The position numbers and the translations under genes were made by a program. Shown here piece by piece: positions 1 through 11,399 of a DNA stretch of 64,000 nt. Each line of letters starts with the position of its first letter. Position 1 is the stretch's first letter. A model generated the notes under the pieces. That model ran no database searches and was not told where the DNA came from. It was given only the letters and a program-made list of their open reading frames with translations. This DNA comes from Guadua angustifolia (Eukaryota > Streptophyta > Magnoliopsida > Poales > Poaceae): the NCBI GenBank assembly GCA_036346375.1, contig CM070508.1:37716862-37780861 (forward strand), given 5' to 3'.

Positions 1-1143
1 TTTCTCCCCCTTCCATCCTTCATAAGGTGTAACCTCACTATTGCGAGGTGCAATCCTATTTAGGACATAATTTACTGTGAGAGCAGCCTCACCCCACCAT
101 GAGTTAGCCATACCTGAACTTTGTAACAAAGCATTCACTAAGTCACAAATAGTTCGGTTCTTTCTTTCAGCCACTCCATTGGATTGAGATGAGTATGGTG
201 GTGTAAACTCATGTATTATACCACTTTCTTCACAATATTGAGAGAATTCCCTAGGAATAAATTCTCCTCCCCGGTCTGACCTTAATCTCTTTATTGTCTT
301 TAATAGTTGATTTTCAACTTCAGCCTTACAGATTTTAAAGTATTCTAATGCTTCATCTTTGGTTTTGAGTAAATAGATGTAACAAAATCTAGTTGCATCA
401 TCTATGGGAGTAAAGAAATATCTTTTACCACCTTTAGTTATTGTGCCATTCATTTCACAAATATCAAAATGGATTAATTCAAGAGGTAAGGTGATTCTGC
501 CCTCAACTGTATGAAACGGTTTCCGAGGCTGCTTAGCTTGAACACACACTTCACACTTGTGATTTTTCTCATGCTTATATTTAGGAATAATCTCCATCTT
601 GCTCAATCGCTCAATGGCTTCATGATTAACATGACATAAATGAGAATGCCATAAGTCATTATTATTATCACAATATGAAGACTAAAGGACATTTATATTA
701 TTATCAAGAGTGGAGATGCGGAACATGCCTCCGCAATCATAGCCTTTCCCTAAGAACAAACCAAATTTGGTCAACACGACCTTATTGAATTCAAAGACTA
801 ACTTTATTCCTTGCCAGCACATCATTGACCTGCTCAACAGGTTGCGGGTCATTGCAGGTATATACAGTACGTCCTTAAGAACAAGCGTTTTGCCTGAAGT
901 TAGCTCCAGGCTTACTTGTCCTATCCCATGCACTGCAACCGCTGCACCATTCCCCATTAGAATGGTTCCACCTGCTGCACCCTGAAAAGAGGAGAAACAG
1001 GTCTGATCAGTACATATGTGTCTAGTAGCACCTGTATCAATCCACCAATCAGATGATGAATTTGCCATATAGGCCAAAGATACGTACCCACTAGCGGAAG
1101 TGCCTGCACCGGGATCTCCAGTCTCTGCAACAGCCACATGCAC
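1..1143 (-). pseudogene. Ty1/copia protease-integrase remnant (element E), cut by window start
   Basis: This is the N-terminal half of a copia pol on the minus strand. An aspartic-protease DTG triad with the usual WWIDTGATRH context lies at about 1030-1044. An in-frame TAG sits at 682-684. Beyond it the same frame stays open to position 1 and shows the integrase HHCC zinc finger (WHSHLCH then CEVCVQAK), the first catalytic Asp (HFDICE), the second (RSDRGGEF) and the NGVAERKNRT motif with the catalytic Glu. All three DDE acids are therefore present, but the single stop separates protease from integrase. RT and RNase H would lie before position 1. The copia domain order (protease, integrase, then RT) fits. 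The family within copia is not assigned. Confidence 0.85.
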
Positions 1144-1990
1144 CTGGCTTTTGCCGCCTTTTGCTCTTCAGGTGTTGGTCCCTTTCCTCTTCGGTTGCGG
1201 CACCGATTGGCTTTGTGGCCAAGCACACCGCAAAAGAAACAAACAATCTCCGTCTTCTTATTTTTCATAATTTTAGTCTTGACATTGTTCACAGGAGATG
1301 GCTTCTTGATTTTCTTCATATTCTTGCCTTGGGTCTTGTGCTCAACAAGATTATCTTGAGCGGCAGCCTTTATCTCTCCATAGCTATTTTTGGACTTCTC
1401 CTCAACATTAATAGCGGCAGCCAGTTCTCCAACTGTTAGCTACTTCTTCAAGTGTCGACGAGCTGTGACAAAGTCATGCCAGGAAGAAGGCAACTTAGCT
1501 AGGATCACATTCACCTAAAAACCCTCTGGTCGAACACACTCGTACTGACCTAAGTCACGTACGAGGAGCTGCAGTTCATGGATTTGCTCCATGATAGATC
1601 TGCCTTCAACCATTTTGTAATTCAGGTATTTAACCGTAATGAAGGACTCATTTCCATTATCGCTCTTGGCGTATTTCTTATTATGCTCTATCCAAATCTT
1701 GCGTGCCTCCGTGAAGTTCACATATACGTCAAAAAGCTATTTGATAGGATGGCTAAGATGCGGGCTAACATCGAGGTGTTAGCTTTCTCCCAACTAGCCC
1801 TTTTCGTAGTCATGCGATCTATCTCAGCCTCGTCGGTCACATCTTCCCTTGGAAGGGGTGGCATCTCTTCGCTAATGGCCCAGAATAGTCCGAGCTCAAT
1901 TAGCCAGAGTTTTGCCCTAGCCTGCTAGCGTTTCAAGCCAGCCCAATAAAAAATCTCAGGCTTAATTGCGTCTGAGGATATTGAAGCCAT
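957..1990 (-). pseudogene. Ty1/copia gag remnant of element E
   Basis: The likely gag start is an ATG at 1990-1988 followed by a short MASIS leader, ahead of the protease-integrase remnant on the same strand. A TAG near 1925, a TGA near 1736, a TAG near 1514 and another stop near 1440 break the frame. Recognisable gag segments remain between them, including a stretch with the motif NYKMVEGRSIMEQIHEL typical of copia UBN2-like gag. A CCHC zinc knuckle (C-x2-C-x4-H-x4-C, starting CFFCGVLGH) lies at 1200-1241. A frameshift separates the knuckle from the protease frame near 1000-1140. The gag is non-functional. Confidence 0.75.
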
Positions 1991-3322
1991 TGATATATAT
2001 ATTGGATTTCTAGATTGTTGGAATGCGATAATGAGAGCAAGTTTGTATTGATTATTCCAAATAACAGTATAAGCAAATCAACACAATTCATGATCATATG
2101 AAAAGACATATATATCAATAGACTGCATAAATGCAATAGTATGTCTTTCAAATAATGAATCATGTCTCCTATGGCAATATGAAGGTAATTAATTGTGATA
2201 GCTCTCAGATTATTGGGTTTAAATGAAGATTTAGAATCTTCACCTCAATCACAAATTAGCTAACAAATTAATTCAACAAATTAGACCTTAAACCCTTACC
2301 ACCTTAATATACACAAAATAATTGACAAACTTCACTTACTGTTAATAGATTATCTACAACCAGAGTTTCAGTTTAACTGATCAAGTATTTGCTAACCAAG
2401 ACTTATCATATAAATTTAGATCAGACTGACAGCAGAATAACAAAGCTAGCTAAACAAATATATATTGATCAGAGCAGCAGAAAGGTAACACAAATCTGAG
2501 CATGAATTTAGTTTAGCATGTGATCAAACTTTGCATTCAGACTAGCATCTAACAAGCTAACCGAACAGCATGATAGTATCAGTAGGCAAATATTGAACCA
2601 GAGACTAACTAATGTAATGAAACACTGGCAGTATAGCAACAGATAATCAAACCAGTGAACAAATCAATATTTCTCAGTATATTAGTCTATAGTTCAAGGC
2701 CTAATTCACAGAAGTAATTGTTCTACTCATCTCAGAACCCAAATCATCACTGAGTAATACCTCTCCCTCTAGCCAGCAAGAATCAAATGCAGTATTTGAG
2801 AAAAACTTACAATAGAACAGCACTCAAAGCTGTTCAGTAGGACGGGCTAGGCACGATATGAATCGCTATCCCAGAAATCCAATACCCGCCGCTTGTGCTG
2901 CGATGTTGCGGGCTAGGATCCAGAGATACAAAGCCCTCTCTGCACAAGGAGCACTCTTTGTGCAGAGGTGATGCTCAACAGTTACTGCACAAGATCAATC
3001 CCCACTCCTTCCTCAGGAGCTAGGCTCACAAAGCAAGAACAAAACCAAATCTCCCTGCGCAGAAGAGCAAAAACCAAACCGGGCTCTTCTGTGGACAAGA
3101 ACACTCACAGGTCTAAGCCAAGCCTCTCAATTGCAAGGCTACAGACCAAGAGATCCATTGCAGGAGTACTTCGACAGTCTCACCCAAAGATCACAGAAAC
3201 CAGGAGGAGATCATGAAAGAGGAGTTTACAAGTCTGGATGTTTTCTTTTTCTCTATCTCTTGAAGAGGAATTACTAGCCACTAGAAATAGAGGAGGGCCA
3301 AGATTCTAAGTCACTTGGGGCA
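1991..3322. other. AT-rich non-coding stretch, probably leader of element E
   Basis: No convincing gene is seen in about 1.3 kb. It lies between the gag start of element E and an LTR fragment on its 5' side, where the untranslated leader of a copia element belongs. No primer-binding site of the TGGTATCAGAGC type was found. The segment near 2840-3220 is less AT-rich and holds a short open frame of 82 codons on the plus strand with no recognisable content. Confidence 0.4.
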
Positions 3323-4410
3323 TGTAAGATCAAGGATAACCGACTAGAGGGGGTGAATAGGAGGTTTCTAAATTTTTCTACTCTTATTTTAATTTTAAAG
3401 TCGACTAAGCACTATTTGCAATTTTATCACTTTTAATATCAAGCAATTTCTAATGATCACTAACTTATCTCTTCTAATCAAGTACTCCAAACACTAAATT
3501 ACTCTAAACAAGATATTCAATTAGCTAGAATTGAAAAGTAATCCTAAGGAATAAGAAATGCAAACCACAATGGATGAACACAAGAATTTTTATCCCGTGG
3601 CCTCGGAGACTTGCCGGTCTCCCCTACTCCACGTTGAGGTAGCTTGAACTTCCTCAAGCCGGCTCCCCTCGCTTGAGCCTTCCTCGATCACTCGTGGTAG
3701 CTCTTCCCCACTCCAGGTAGGCGAGCTCCTTGCCTTCACAAAGATTGGTTTTTCACACAAGCTTCTTTGTGAAGATCACCGAAACCTCACGCCTCCAAGC
3801 CATCTAGGAGGCAGCAACCTCCAAGAGTAATAGGTATTGATGCTTGCTCGAGGTCGAAATTGAGTGTCAAAGGCTCAACGCTAAATGCTCCACTCAATTT
3901 GCTCCTAACTCTCTCAATGTATGAATTTTAATGCCCCAAGAGTTTGGGAGACTAATAAGAGATCAAATGTATTCAATGAGGATCAAAGAGTACTCTTGAA
4001 TACAGGTGAGGAGGTATTTATAACTCCCACCAACCAAATGTAACTGTTGCTCAAAAGTTACTCAAAATCGTGCTGAGGGGCCGGTACTACCGCTCTTCAG
4101 TACACAACGGTCACTATGGAGCAATTAATGCCCGGTCAGTGACTGTTGGTCACTTGGCCGGTACTACTGGAGGAGGTGCGGTAGTACCGCTCGCCGGTAC
4201 TACCGCATGCTCTCCAGTCATACCGCCCTCCCATGTACCGAAAATACCTTCTCTGGTAAAAAAAGGTACCAGGAGGGGTGCGGTAGCACCGATGGCCGGT
4301 ATTACCGCATGCCCTGCGATAATACTATTGGGGAACGCGGTATGCTACGCTAGCACAAATTAAAATTTCTACCGCATAACCAGAAAAGCTACTCGCAAGA
4401 AAGGGATCAC
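3323..4410 (-). repeat. Copia (SIRE-like) LTR fragment with palindromic repeats
   Basis: On the plus strand the sequence starts TGTAAGATCAAGG and continues with GACTAGAGGGGGTGAATAGG, the reverse complement of a common copia LTR 3' end (compare the pyrimidine run before the end of the copia C LTR at 41668-41711). A TATAAATACC box on the minus strand lies near 4015-4022. Upstream of it (about 4070-4350) are repeated near-palindromes around GGTAGTACCG. The right border is uncertain: a terminal CA at 4410 is only a candidate and no matching 5-bp duplication was found. I therefore call it a fragment and not a solo LTR. Confidence 0.5.
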
Positions 4411-4465
4411 AGATTGGATTACCACTAGAAGCACAGTTGCGGAATCCTTCGCGCGTTGGTGTAGT

Positions 4466-4544
4466 GGATCGTCCTCACGCGGATTGTCCTCGCTGCGGAT
4501 CATCCTCGCTGCGGTTCGTCCTCGCTACGGTTCGTCCTCACCAC
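4466..4544. repeat. 16-bp tandem repeat (5 units)
   Basis: Five consecutive units of 15-16 bp share the core GTCCTCGCT, starting at 4466, 4481, 4497, 4513 and 4529, with one to four differences each. They lie in the GC-richer part of the Angela/BARE-like LTR, where the transcript 5' region is expected. The array is not in the composite copy at 32355, which starts further along. Confidence 0.8.
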
Positions 4545-5423
4545 ACCGCAAAGAGCAACAAAAGCGCCACCACAAGCAGCCCACACGCCCCGGATGGAAC
4601 GCCAGGCGTGCGTCGCATGCAAGCACCGTGTCGCTTCGGCAAGGGCAATGAGATGTGGAGGTTAGGTTCGGACGTGAATAACATCATGCACGCCCACCTT
4701 TCTCCTCTCCTTATATAGCCACGCGATTTAAACCCTAAGCCAGGCCCATCAACGTTAAGCCCACGAGGTCCATTAATTACGGATCCAATCCAATTAATGT
4801 GTCCCACTCGCTAATGTGTGACCAGAGGTTCATGTACATTTGGACATGGATTCGAAAACCCTTTTTCCAATCCAATAGCCGGTAGCGGTTCTTGCGAGCA
4901 TGTCAACTCCCAAACGATATGATCAAATTAGATAGAACCTTTCAAAAGTACTCATGTAATAATCCTTTGCCAAACTATATGAAGATCGAACTCAAGGCGA
5001 GAAGTATGTCATCCTTTGACAGCTCAATCCATCTCTCGTGATCCGTGATATATTAATAAGTTGTGATTGATTTTCAATCACGACATGCCATGCACTTCCT
5101 TAATCATATCACACGAGTGGCCTAGATATATATCTCTCATATAATCGAGTGGCAAATTCCATCTTGATCGCCACTTCCTCTCGCATGTTTCATAGCAAAC
5201 ATGAAAGCTACCTTTATAACTATCCGGTTAGGAAATAGCGTTTGGTGGCCCCAAGGTAAACTATTACACATGTAGGGAATGTGACAATCTCAGGTCTAAG
5301 GATCATACATCCACTCTGTATGAGATACACTGATGACACATAAGAATGTAACATTCTCGCAGTGTCCCATTGTGAGTCTATCTAACCCATGTTCTTCATC
5401 ATGAGTTCAGAATGTACTGATGA

Positions 5424-5428
5424 TATCT
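5424..5428. repeat. Target-site duplication (left) of G1
   Basis: TATCT directly precedes the left LTR and is repeated at 14219-14223. The uninterrupted copy at 32794-32798 carries TATCT once in the same context (GATGA before, CCATATCC after), which confirms it as the 5-bp duplication made by integrase. Confidence 0.95.
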
Positions 5429-8246
5429 TGTCGGGACCCGAATATGCAAATCCGGACCCTCTGTGTATACTGCACTAGTCCAGGATCACGCTAGTGCACA
5501 CAGGCTCAACATTAGTGAATATCACAATCATACACAACGTAAATAAGGTGAAAGATATAATATATTAAATATTACCAGTTAAATGACCTTATGGTCAACT
5601 TACTTAACAATGCCTCACAAGGCTGAAAAACAAATTGAACTGCAATGAATGAAGACGAGATAACCCCCAAGATACCACAGTAACCGACGAGGCTTGCACC
5701 CTAAACATTCGTCTCTTCATAGTACTCCTTCTTCAAAGATCGATGATTTTTGTAGGCAAGGGTGAGTACACCAACACGCACTCAACAAGTTGTGCATGTA
5801 ATGCAATCCTATTATAGCTATATGCAAGCTTATTCCAAAGGAAGGCTCATGGTTCATAAGCAATAAGCAAGATTTGAAAACATATACAATTCATAGATTG
5901 AAAAGACAAGAAACTAATAACAAGTAAATAGATTCAATGATTCTCAAATAAACCAAATTTCTCATCCTATGTCAAGATTCAACCTTTCATGGCATCCTGC
6001 CATCCATCCCAAGTTTTCGTTTTCAAAAGTCTAAACCCTTGACTGTAATCCCCGAGCATTGCTTAATACCGTGAGCACGGCTATCCTAATAGATTGTACA
6101 CTCGCAGAGGTTATGCACTTTACCCACATGACATGATAATCTCTTTGATGCCAAGCTATTAGCACACTTCCTTTGGTATGCCTACAGAGAATCATGACAA
6201 AGCCTTTATAATGCATCCTCTTAACCCAAGATTACCCGCTAAGGTTTCAACATCAAGGGTCTCGAAAACCACAACAGGCCCCCTCTTGCGCCATCTGGGT
6301 TCATTTAAAAGGATGAACCACTCCACCACGATAGTACTTAAGCTAAGCATTTGCAAATTAGTCACTAGGTCAGTCCCATTCCGCATATGTGGTTGCAAGT
6401 TAGACTCAGTCAAAGGCTCGCAAGGTGTCCTTATGGTTTGATCAAAGCAAGACATACACATACCCTTTGCCCATCGGGCCCACCCAAGCATCCCGCCTTG
6501 CCACTTGCTCCACCCAAAATCATAACCACCCCAGCTTGATTACTAGCACCACGTACATCAACAATTCAATATCGCTATGCGTGACATCCATTGTCAACAC
6601 AACTCAATCTCATCGTGACCACACATGACATACAAATTCAAAACATTGTTCCATATTCCATTAGTCAAGATTATTTATCAAGATTCAAGTACATGTGATG
6701 ACGTGGTATAGCTAAGCAATTCTATACCGTTCTAACCTTTCATGTTGATTTCAGATAACCAACTATAGTAACCAACCTATGGTGACAATGAAGCATGGCA
6801 TACAATTATCAAGGTAGGTGTAACTCAAAAGGGTACATTATCTAATCCCAAATTTAAGTTGAAAACATTTATACTTATGAAATAACAAGTGATAAGGTAA
6901 ATCAAAATAGCATGCAATCTAGTTTATGGGTGCAACATGATCAAAGCACAACTTGCCTTGGTTAAGCTCCTGATCCTGGTCTGGAAATAACTCTTGAGTT
7001 GTGAAATCCTTAGAAGCCTCGCACAATTCAACGCTCACGCTAATCGAAGAGAAAAGCAAATAAAACCAAAACCAAATAGCAAATAAACTCAAAACTTCAA
7101 ATAAAAGCCACCATTAGAAAGATCCCATTTTACAAATTTTAGGAATTTGAATCACCCCAATCCGAGTTCAGATGCAAAAGTTATAAGGTTTTGAAGTTTG
7201 AAAATCCTGAAAATAAACCCTAAATAATAAATTCCGAATTTCCCGAATTATTTTCATAAAGAAAAATCCGGTTTTTCCGCCCGAAGTTGTACGGGCGACG
7301 TGGTCGATTCTCGCCGTTGATCTCGCGATCGACGGCCGAGGCTTACCTCACGCTTCTGCTCACCCGAGCCGACGTGGTCAATCCCGACGCCGTGGTGGAT
7401 CCGATTAACAAAGAACCTTCCCGAGCGATAATGGCAAGGTGGTGGCGAACCTTGCGGTCTTTGAAGACGACGATGCTCGACGGCGATGCAGCGTGGTTCT
7501 CGCGACTAAGGGACGGCGGAGCGGTGCGGCGCTCTCGACGACTTCGATTCACCTTCAACGCGCGGAAGAGTTACTCTACGACGAGCAAAACGCGCAATCA
7601 CTCGGCTAAGTCCCGCAACTCCGACGAGTCGGCGCGGCTATTTCGGTATTCCTCCCAAGGTTGCAACGACGGTCTGCGCGGCGAGATGAGATGAGTTTTC
7701 GGAGGGGCTCGACCTCCTTTTATACCCGTGGGTGCGGCGAGGAAGGAAAGATGACGGTGGTCAGATCCTGCCTGAGGCGGAAAGCGACGGTGAGACTTTG
7801 GAAAGTCGATCGAACGATGGCTACTTAACGCTCGATCGACATCCAACGGTTCAGATCATCCTAGGGTTTCCAAAATACCAAAAGCCTGTGACAAAGGCAC
7901 GGGCCGCCCCACTCATCGTTTCATTCCATATTCTCCTAATTTCCTATTTTATTTATTCCGATTAAAGGTTTTGATTTCTTTAAGGCTTTAGAAACATTCT
8001 AAAAATTCCATAAAATTCCCAAAAATATTTTGAGATATTCTGGACTTAAATAAAATATTTTCAGAAAAACTTTATTTTGAAAATCTCTTTTTTTAATTAT
8101 TTCTTGACAAAAGATATTGTACTTTAATTCAAAAGAACTCAATTAAATCTCATAAAATCCAATAAAATCCAAAAAAATGACAAAATTCATAATTAGCAAT
8201 AAAATAATATTATTTAATTAAAAAGCTGAAATTTTGGGATGTTACA
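5429..8246 (-). repeat. G1 3' LTR
   Basis: Runs from TGTCGGGACCC to GGGATGTTACA on the plus strand. It matches 11400-14218 along its whole length, with scattered substitutions and small indels that are densest in the GC-rich block near 7270-7800. Open frames in that block (for example 7287-7694) are disrupted between the two LTR copies, so I do not call them genes. Confidence 0.95.
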
Positions 8247-8260
8247 AACCTCCCCCCTTA
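8247..8260 (-). other. G1 polypurine tract
   Basis: On the minus strand the sequence is TAAGGGGGGAGGTT, ending exactly at the TG of the 3' LTR. This is where plus-strand cDNA priming by the element would begin. Confidence 0.9.
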
Positions 8261-8289
8261 ACGGAATCTCAACCTAGATTTAAGGCTAA

Positions 8290-9463
8290 CTAGAGAATAG
8301 GTTCGGAATTCTACCTTCAGTCATCTTCACGCCCAAAGTTGCTTCATTTTCTCAATGATTACTCCATTGAACTCGCAAAAGCGGTGGACTTGTTTCGGTC
8401 CCACGCCCATCACATCCGTAATCTTGATCGGTGTTCCTTATAGGTTAGATCCTCCCGCAACTCAATAGCCTCCAATGGTGTCTCGCCACATTTGGTACTC
8501 AAGACATTTCTTGAGTGTGACACATGAAACACATCATGCACCCCGCCAATAATCGTGGTAACTCCAACTACTATGCAACCTCTCCTTAGCGGCTTAAGAT
8601 CTTAAATGGCCCATCAAACCTAAGTGCAAGCTTCCTTTGTAATCCTTTTACACCTTTAAGGATAATCCTAAAACACACAAAATCCTTGGGTTCAAAGCTC
8701 AAATTACGATTTATGATTGTTAGTATAACCCTTCCGCCTTGACTGTGTTATTTTTAGTCTTTCCCTGATCACGACAACTTGTTCTTCGGCCTCCCTGAGT
8801 ATCTTAGGTCCCAACACCGAACACTCCCCCGTTTTACTTCAATTTTAACGAGGTACGGTAGACACGACCATATAAGGCTTCAATTTGGTGACATTTGTAA
8901 ACTAGCCTAGTAATCGTTGTTATAACTGAATTCTTCTTACGACAAGCCTTTATCCTAAGATGTAGCGCACCAGCTCTCAACATATCCCCTAAAATTCGAT
9001 TAACTCTTTCTGTTTAACTATCGGTAGGCAAGAGATAACTGTACTTAAATTCAAGCGAGTTATCATTGCTTCATGTAACTTATTCTAAACCCTCGAGATA
9101 AATTGGATACCTCTATCGGACACAACCTTCTTAGGCACCTACGCAGTTATTAAATCCTCGATGATTTGCTAAATGATCTTTTGAATACGTAGTCTTCAAA
9201 GGATATAAAATGAGTAATTTGGTTAATTTAATCAACAATGATTCCTTCAATTCATACCTTTTAGGTCCATTTACACTAGGGATTATTTTAATGATTTGCC
9301 TCCTATAGGAATCTATAATGATTTGCAAACTAACCTTTAGATCTCTAATGCATTGCCTTTTTTTTTTTTTGATTCTCATCACATTGAGTATCATAACCAA
9401 TAGTTTCGCTTCTTCCCTTAGGTCACCAAAACCTTTCCTTAAGATATTGATTCTCTTTGGCAC
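8290..9463 (-). pseudogene. G1 integrase/chromodomain remnant
   Basis: Minus-strand similarity to gypsy B integrase is visible by eye. Residues around LKTTYSKDHLA (near 9180-9210) match the same region of B (near 29530), the segment near 8960-9070 matches the DML-R-A and TERVN region, and 8290-8460 parallels the C-terminus and chromodomain of B. Many stops and indels break it. A 110-codon open frame at 9131-9463 is the longest surviving piece. It is not functional. Confidence 0.7.
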
Positions 9464-10200
9464 TTCCTGGTATATTGAATACTTGAATTATGAGTTTTCT
9501 CAAGTATCATTTGCTTAGGATCTTCCTATCCCAGATAATCGGTGTGACCTTAAATCCTTAGGGTATCCTTAATCACTCAAATTTCTACTTTTGGCTACGC
9601 CTTCTTCTTTCCTTAACTTGATTTTGTACTTCATCTACCTTCGAACTTCTTATGTTCTGATCTTCTAATGTTGGTTCTATTTTCAAAGCAGCTATGAAAC
9701 CTTGTGGGCAACCTTTAATTTCAATTTCTTAGGTTCTTTACATACCCTGGTTTAACTGCTTATTATCAACATATTACCTCGTAACTCAAATGTTAACTAC
9801 CGCATTGACTTTAGAATGCCTATGGATTCTGACACTAGAATCTTTGATTATTTCCAGCTATTTCCTTCGTTTCATATTAAGGTTTGACTGAGTAAATATA
9901 TTTAGACTCTTAAGGTTCACATCTATCTTTGTGGAGTTAATGACACCCCTTTTTTTTATTATATTATTTTATTATTATTATTATTTTTTTGAGGGCATTT
10001 GCTGGCAAACTGCTTAGGTTTGTGGAAATTATAGCAGAGTCTAGGGTGAACTTTCTTTGTCGAGCATTCGTTGATTGGAATGGTGTCTTTACCTATACGC
10101 CCCTTTTTTTTCGATTGGTTCTCTAGTCAAATTTCTTCCGCAATTTCACCGCCACTCTTAGCGTTATGTATCGGATCTGGGTAACTTCCTCAGATATCCC
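9464..10200. other. G1 internal region without recognisable coding content
   Basis: About 0.7 kb between the integrase remnant and the gag zinc knuckle, where protease, RT and RNase H should be. It is AT-rich, with a TTATTATT-type simple repeat at about 9957-9990. No RT motif is visible in any frame. The space is far too short for about 2 kb of pol, so a deletion is likely. Confidence 0.6.
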
Positions 10201-10300
10201 CACCATGTGAATTATTTGTCTTCTCTGTGGACATTGACTAGCATAATGGCCTTTTCTGTGACAGTTATAACACTTAATGCTGTTCTTCCTATGATTCATT
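10201..10300 (-). pseudogene. G1 gag zinc-knuckle remnant
   Basis: A complete CCHC knuckle (CYNCHRKGHYASQC, 10231-10272) is encoded on the minus strand, followed by PQRR, as in gypsy gag nucleocapsid domains. The surrounding frame is short and the rest of gag (to about 11000) is broken. It identifies the strand and gag end of G1. Confidence 0.8.
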
Positions 10301-11383
10301 ACTTCCTAATTTGCAACATCTCCCCTAGTAAAAATGATCTTCTTCACCATACAAGGGCTTACTGTGGGTGATAGTCACTTACTGGTTTCCTGATTAAGGT
10401 CAATAGGTATGGTGCATACTGTGAGGTTGCTCATAGGATATTTTTCCAATTGGATGACTTCCTTTGCAACTAAAGCAATTGATTGCATGCTCGTTAGCGG
10501 TATGTCCTATTTTCCACAGCAATGCACGCACGATTTTCTAAATTGTTTGGTTGACAGCACTTCCTAAAACAATGTCTAGATTTCGAACAAGGTGCAGGGG
10601 TAGTGTTTCTCTCCATAGTCTCGAGCCAATCCTCGATTTCTAAAGGCGAAATATTTCCTTAAAACGTTGGTGGACGAGTCTTTATAAATTCTAACAACCT
10701 TGAGTCAATACCGGGATCACTAATAACAGTTTGAGATGCTTTGCTGCTATTAGCTTGATTACCTCAAGGGGGTTAGGTGAGAGAGAAAATAGCATAGGTA
10801 AGAAGCAAGAATCCTATTTCAAGGGAGATAGGTTTAACCCAATAACTTAAGCAATCAATATTAATAACTTGGTATGGTTGCTTATATAAGCCTAAAAAGC
10901 TTTGCAACGCATACTTGCACACTCAGCAATCAAGAAGAACCAATTCAACCTAAACACACAAAACTACCGTCTACATGGGCAACACTCCTATCTTAGGAAA
11001 CGCGACTCCCACACATGAGTCTTAACTGGCTACTTGAAGCACTGAGTCTTCTACACTTCATTGATCCGCTCCTCCATGAGCTTGATGATTCCTTCCATTA
11101 TGATCATTACGGTAGTAGCAGGTACTCGGTGCCATCTCCAGAAGTGTGGTATATCGTTTTCTACTTAGATAACTCAGGTAAGATTTTAACTCAAGTCAGC
11201 AGAGGTAAGGGAAAGAAATTTCAGCAAAAGGTAAGAAAGAATTTGTGGTAAGGGCAAAAATAGAAGAATAAGATAAGTCAAGAACACATTATTCTTCTTG
11301 GTTAGGTCTTTTACTTAGAAAATAATTTTGAAGGACCTATAGAGACGATCAACTATCTAGGGTCAAGACCTACAGTCAGTATG

Positions 11384-11395
11384 GCTCTGATACCA
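11384..11395 (-). other. G1 primer-binding site
   Basis: TGGTATCAGAGC on the minus strand, four bases from the LTR end, complementary to the 3' end of initiator tRNA-Met. This is the standard site for cDNA priming in plant gypsy and copia elements and fixes the 5' side of G1. Confidence 0.93.
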
Positions 11396-11399
11396 CTTT

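Larger units (their letters stand above)
4411..5428 (-). repeat. Copia (Angela/BARE-like) LTR, left part, interrupted by G1
   Basis: This segment and 14219-14479 form one LTR split by the gypsy element G1. Read on the minus strand the LTR begins TGTTGGTGTAATGCCC at 14479, which resembles the start of grass Angela/BARE LTRs. The continuation is confirmed by the uninterrupted copy at 32355-33054. The left border at about 4411-4430 is approximate, because no clear primer-binding site follows. It could be the 5' LTR of element E, but the LTR fragment lying between the two makes that uncertain. Confidence 0.6.

Noticed and set aside
3318..4415. Solo LTR with target duplication at 3323-4410
   Set aside because: TG and CA termini can be proposed but the flanking five bases (GGGCA and GATTG) do not match, so it is reported only as a fragment.
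7287..7965. Open frames of 70-135 codons in the G1 LTR (also at 13283-13961)
   Set aside because: They lie in LTR leader sequence, exist in several overlapping frames on both strands, and the reading frames change between the two LTR copies through small indels.
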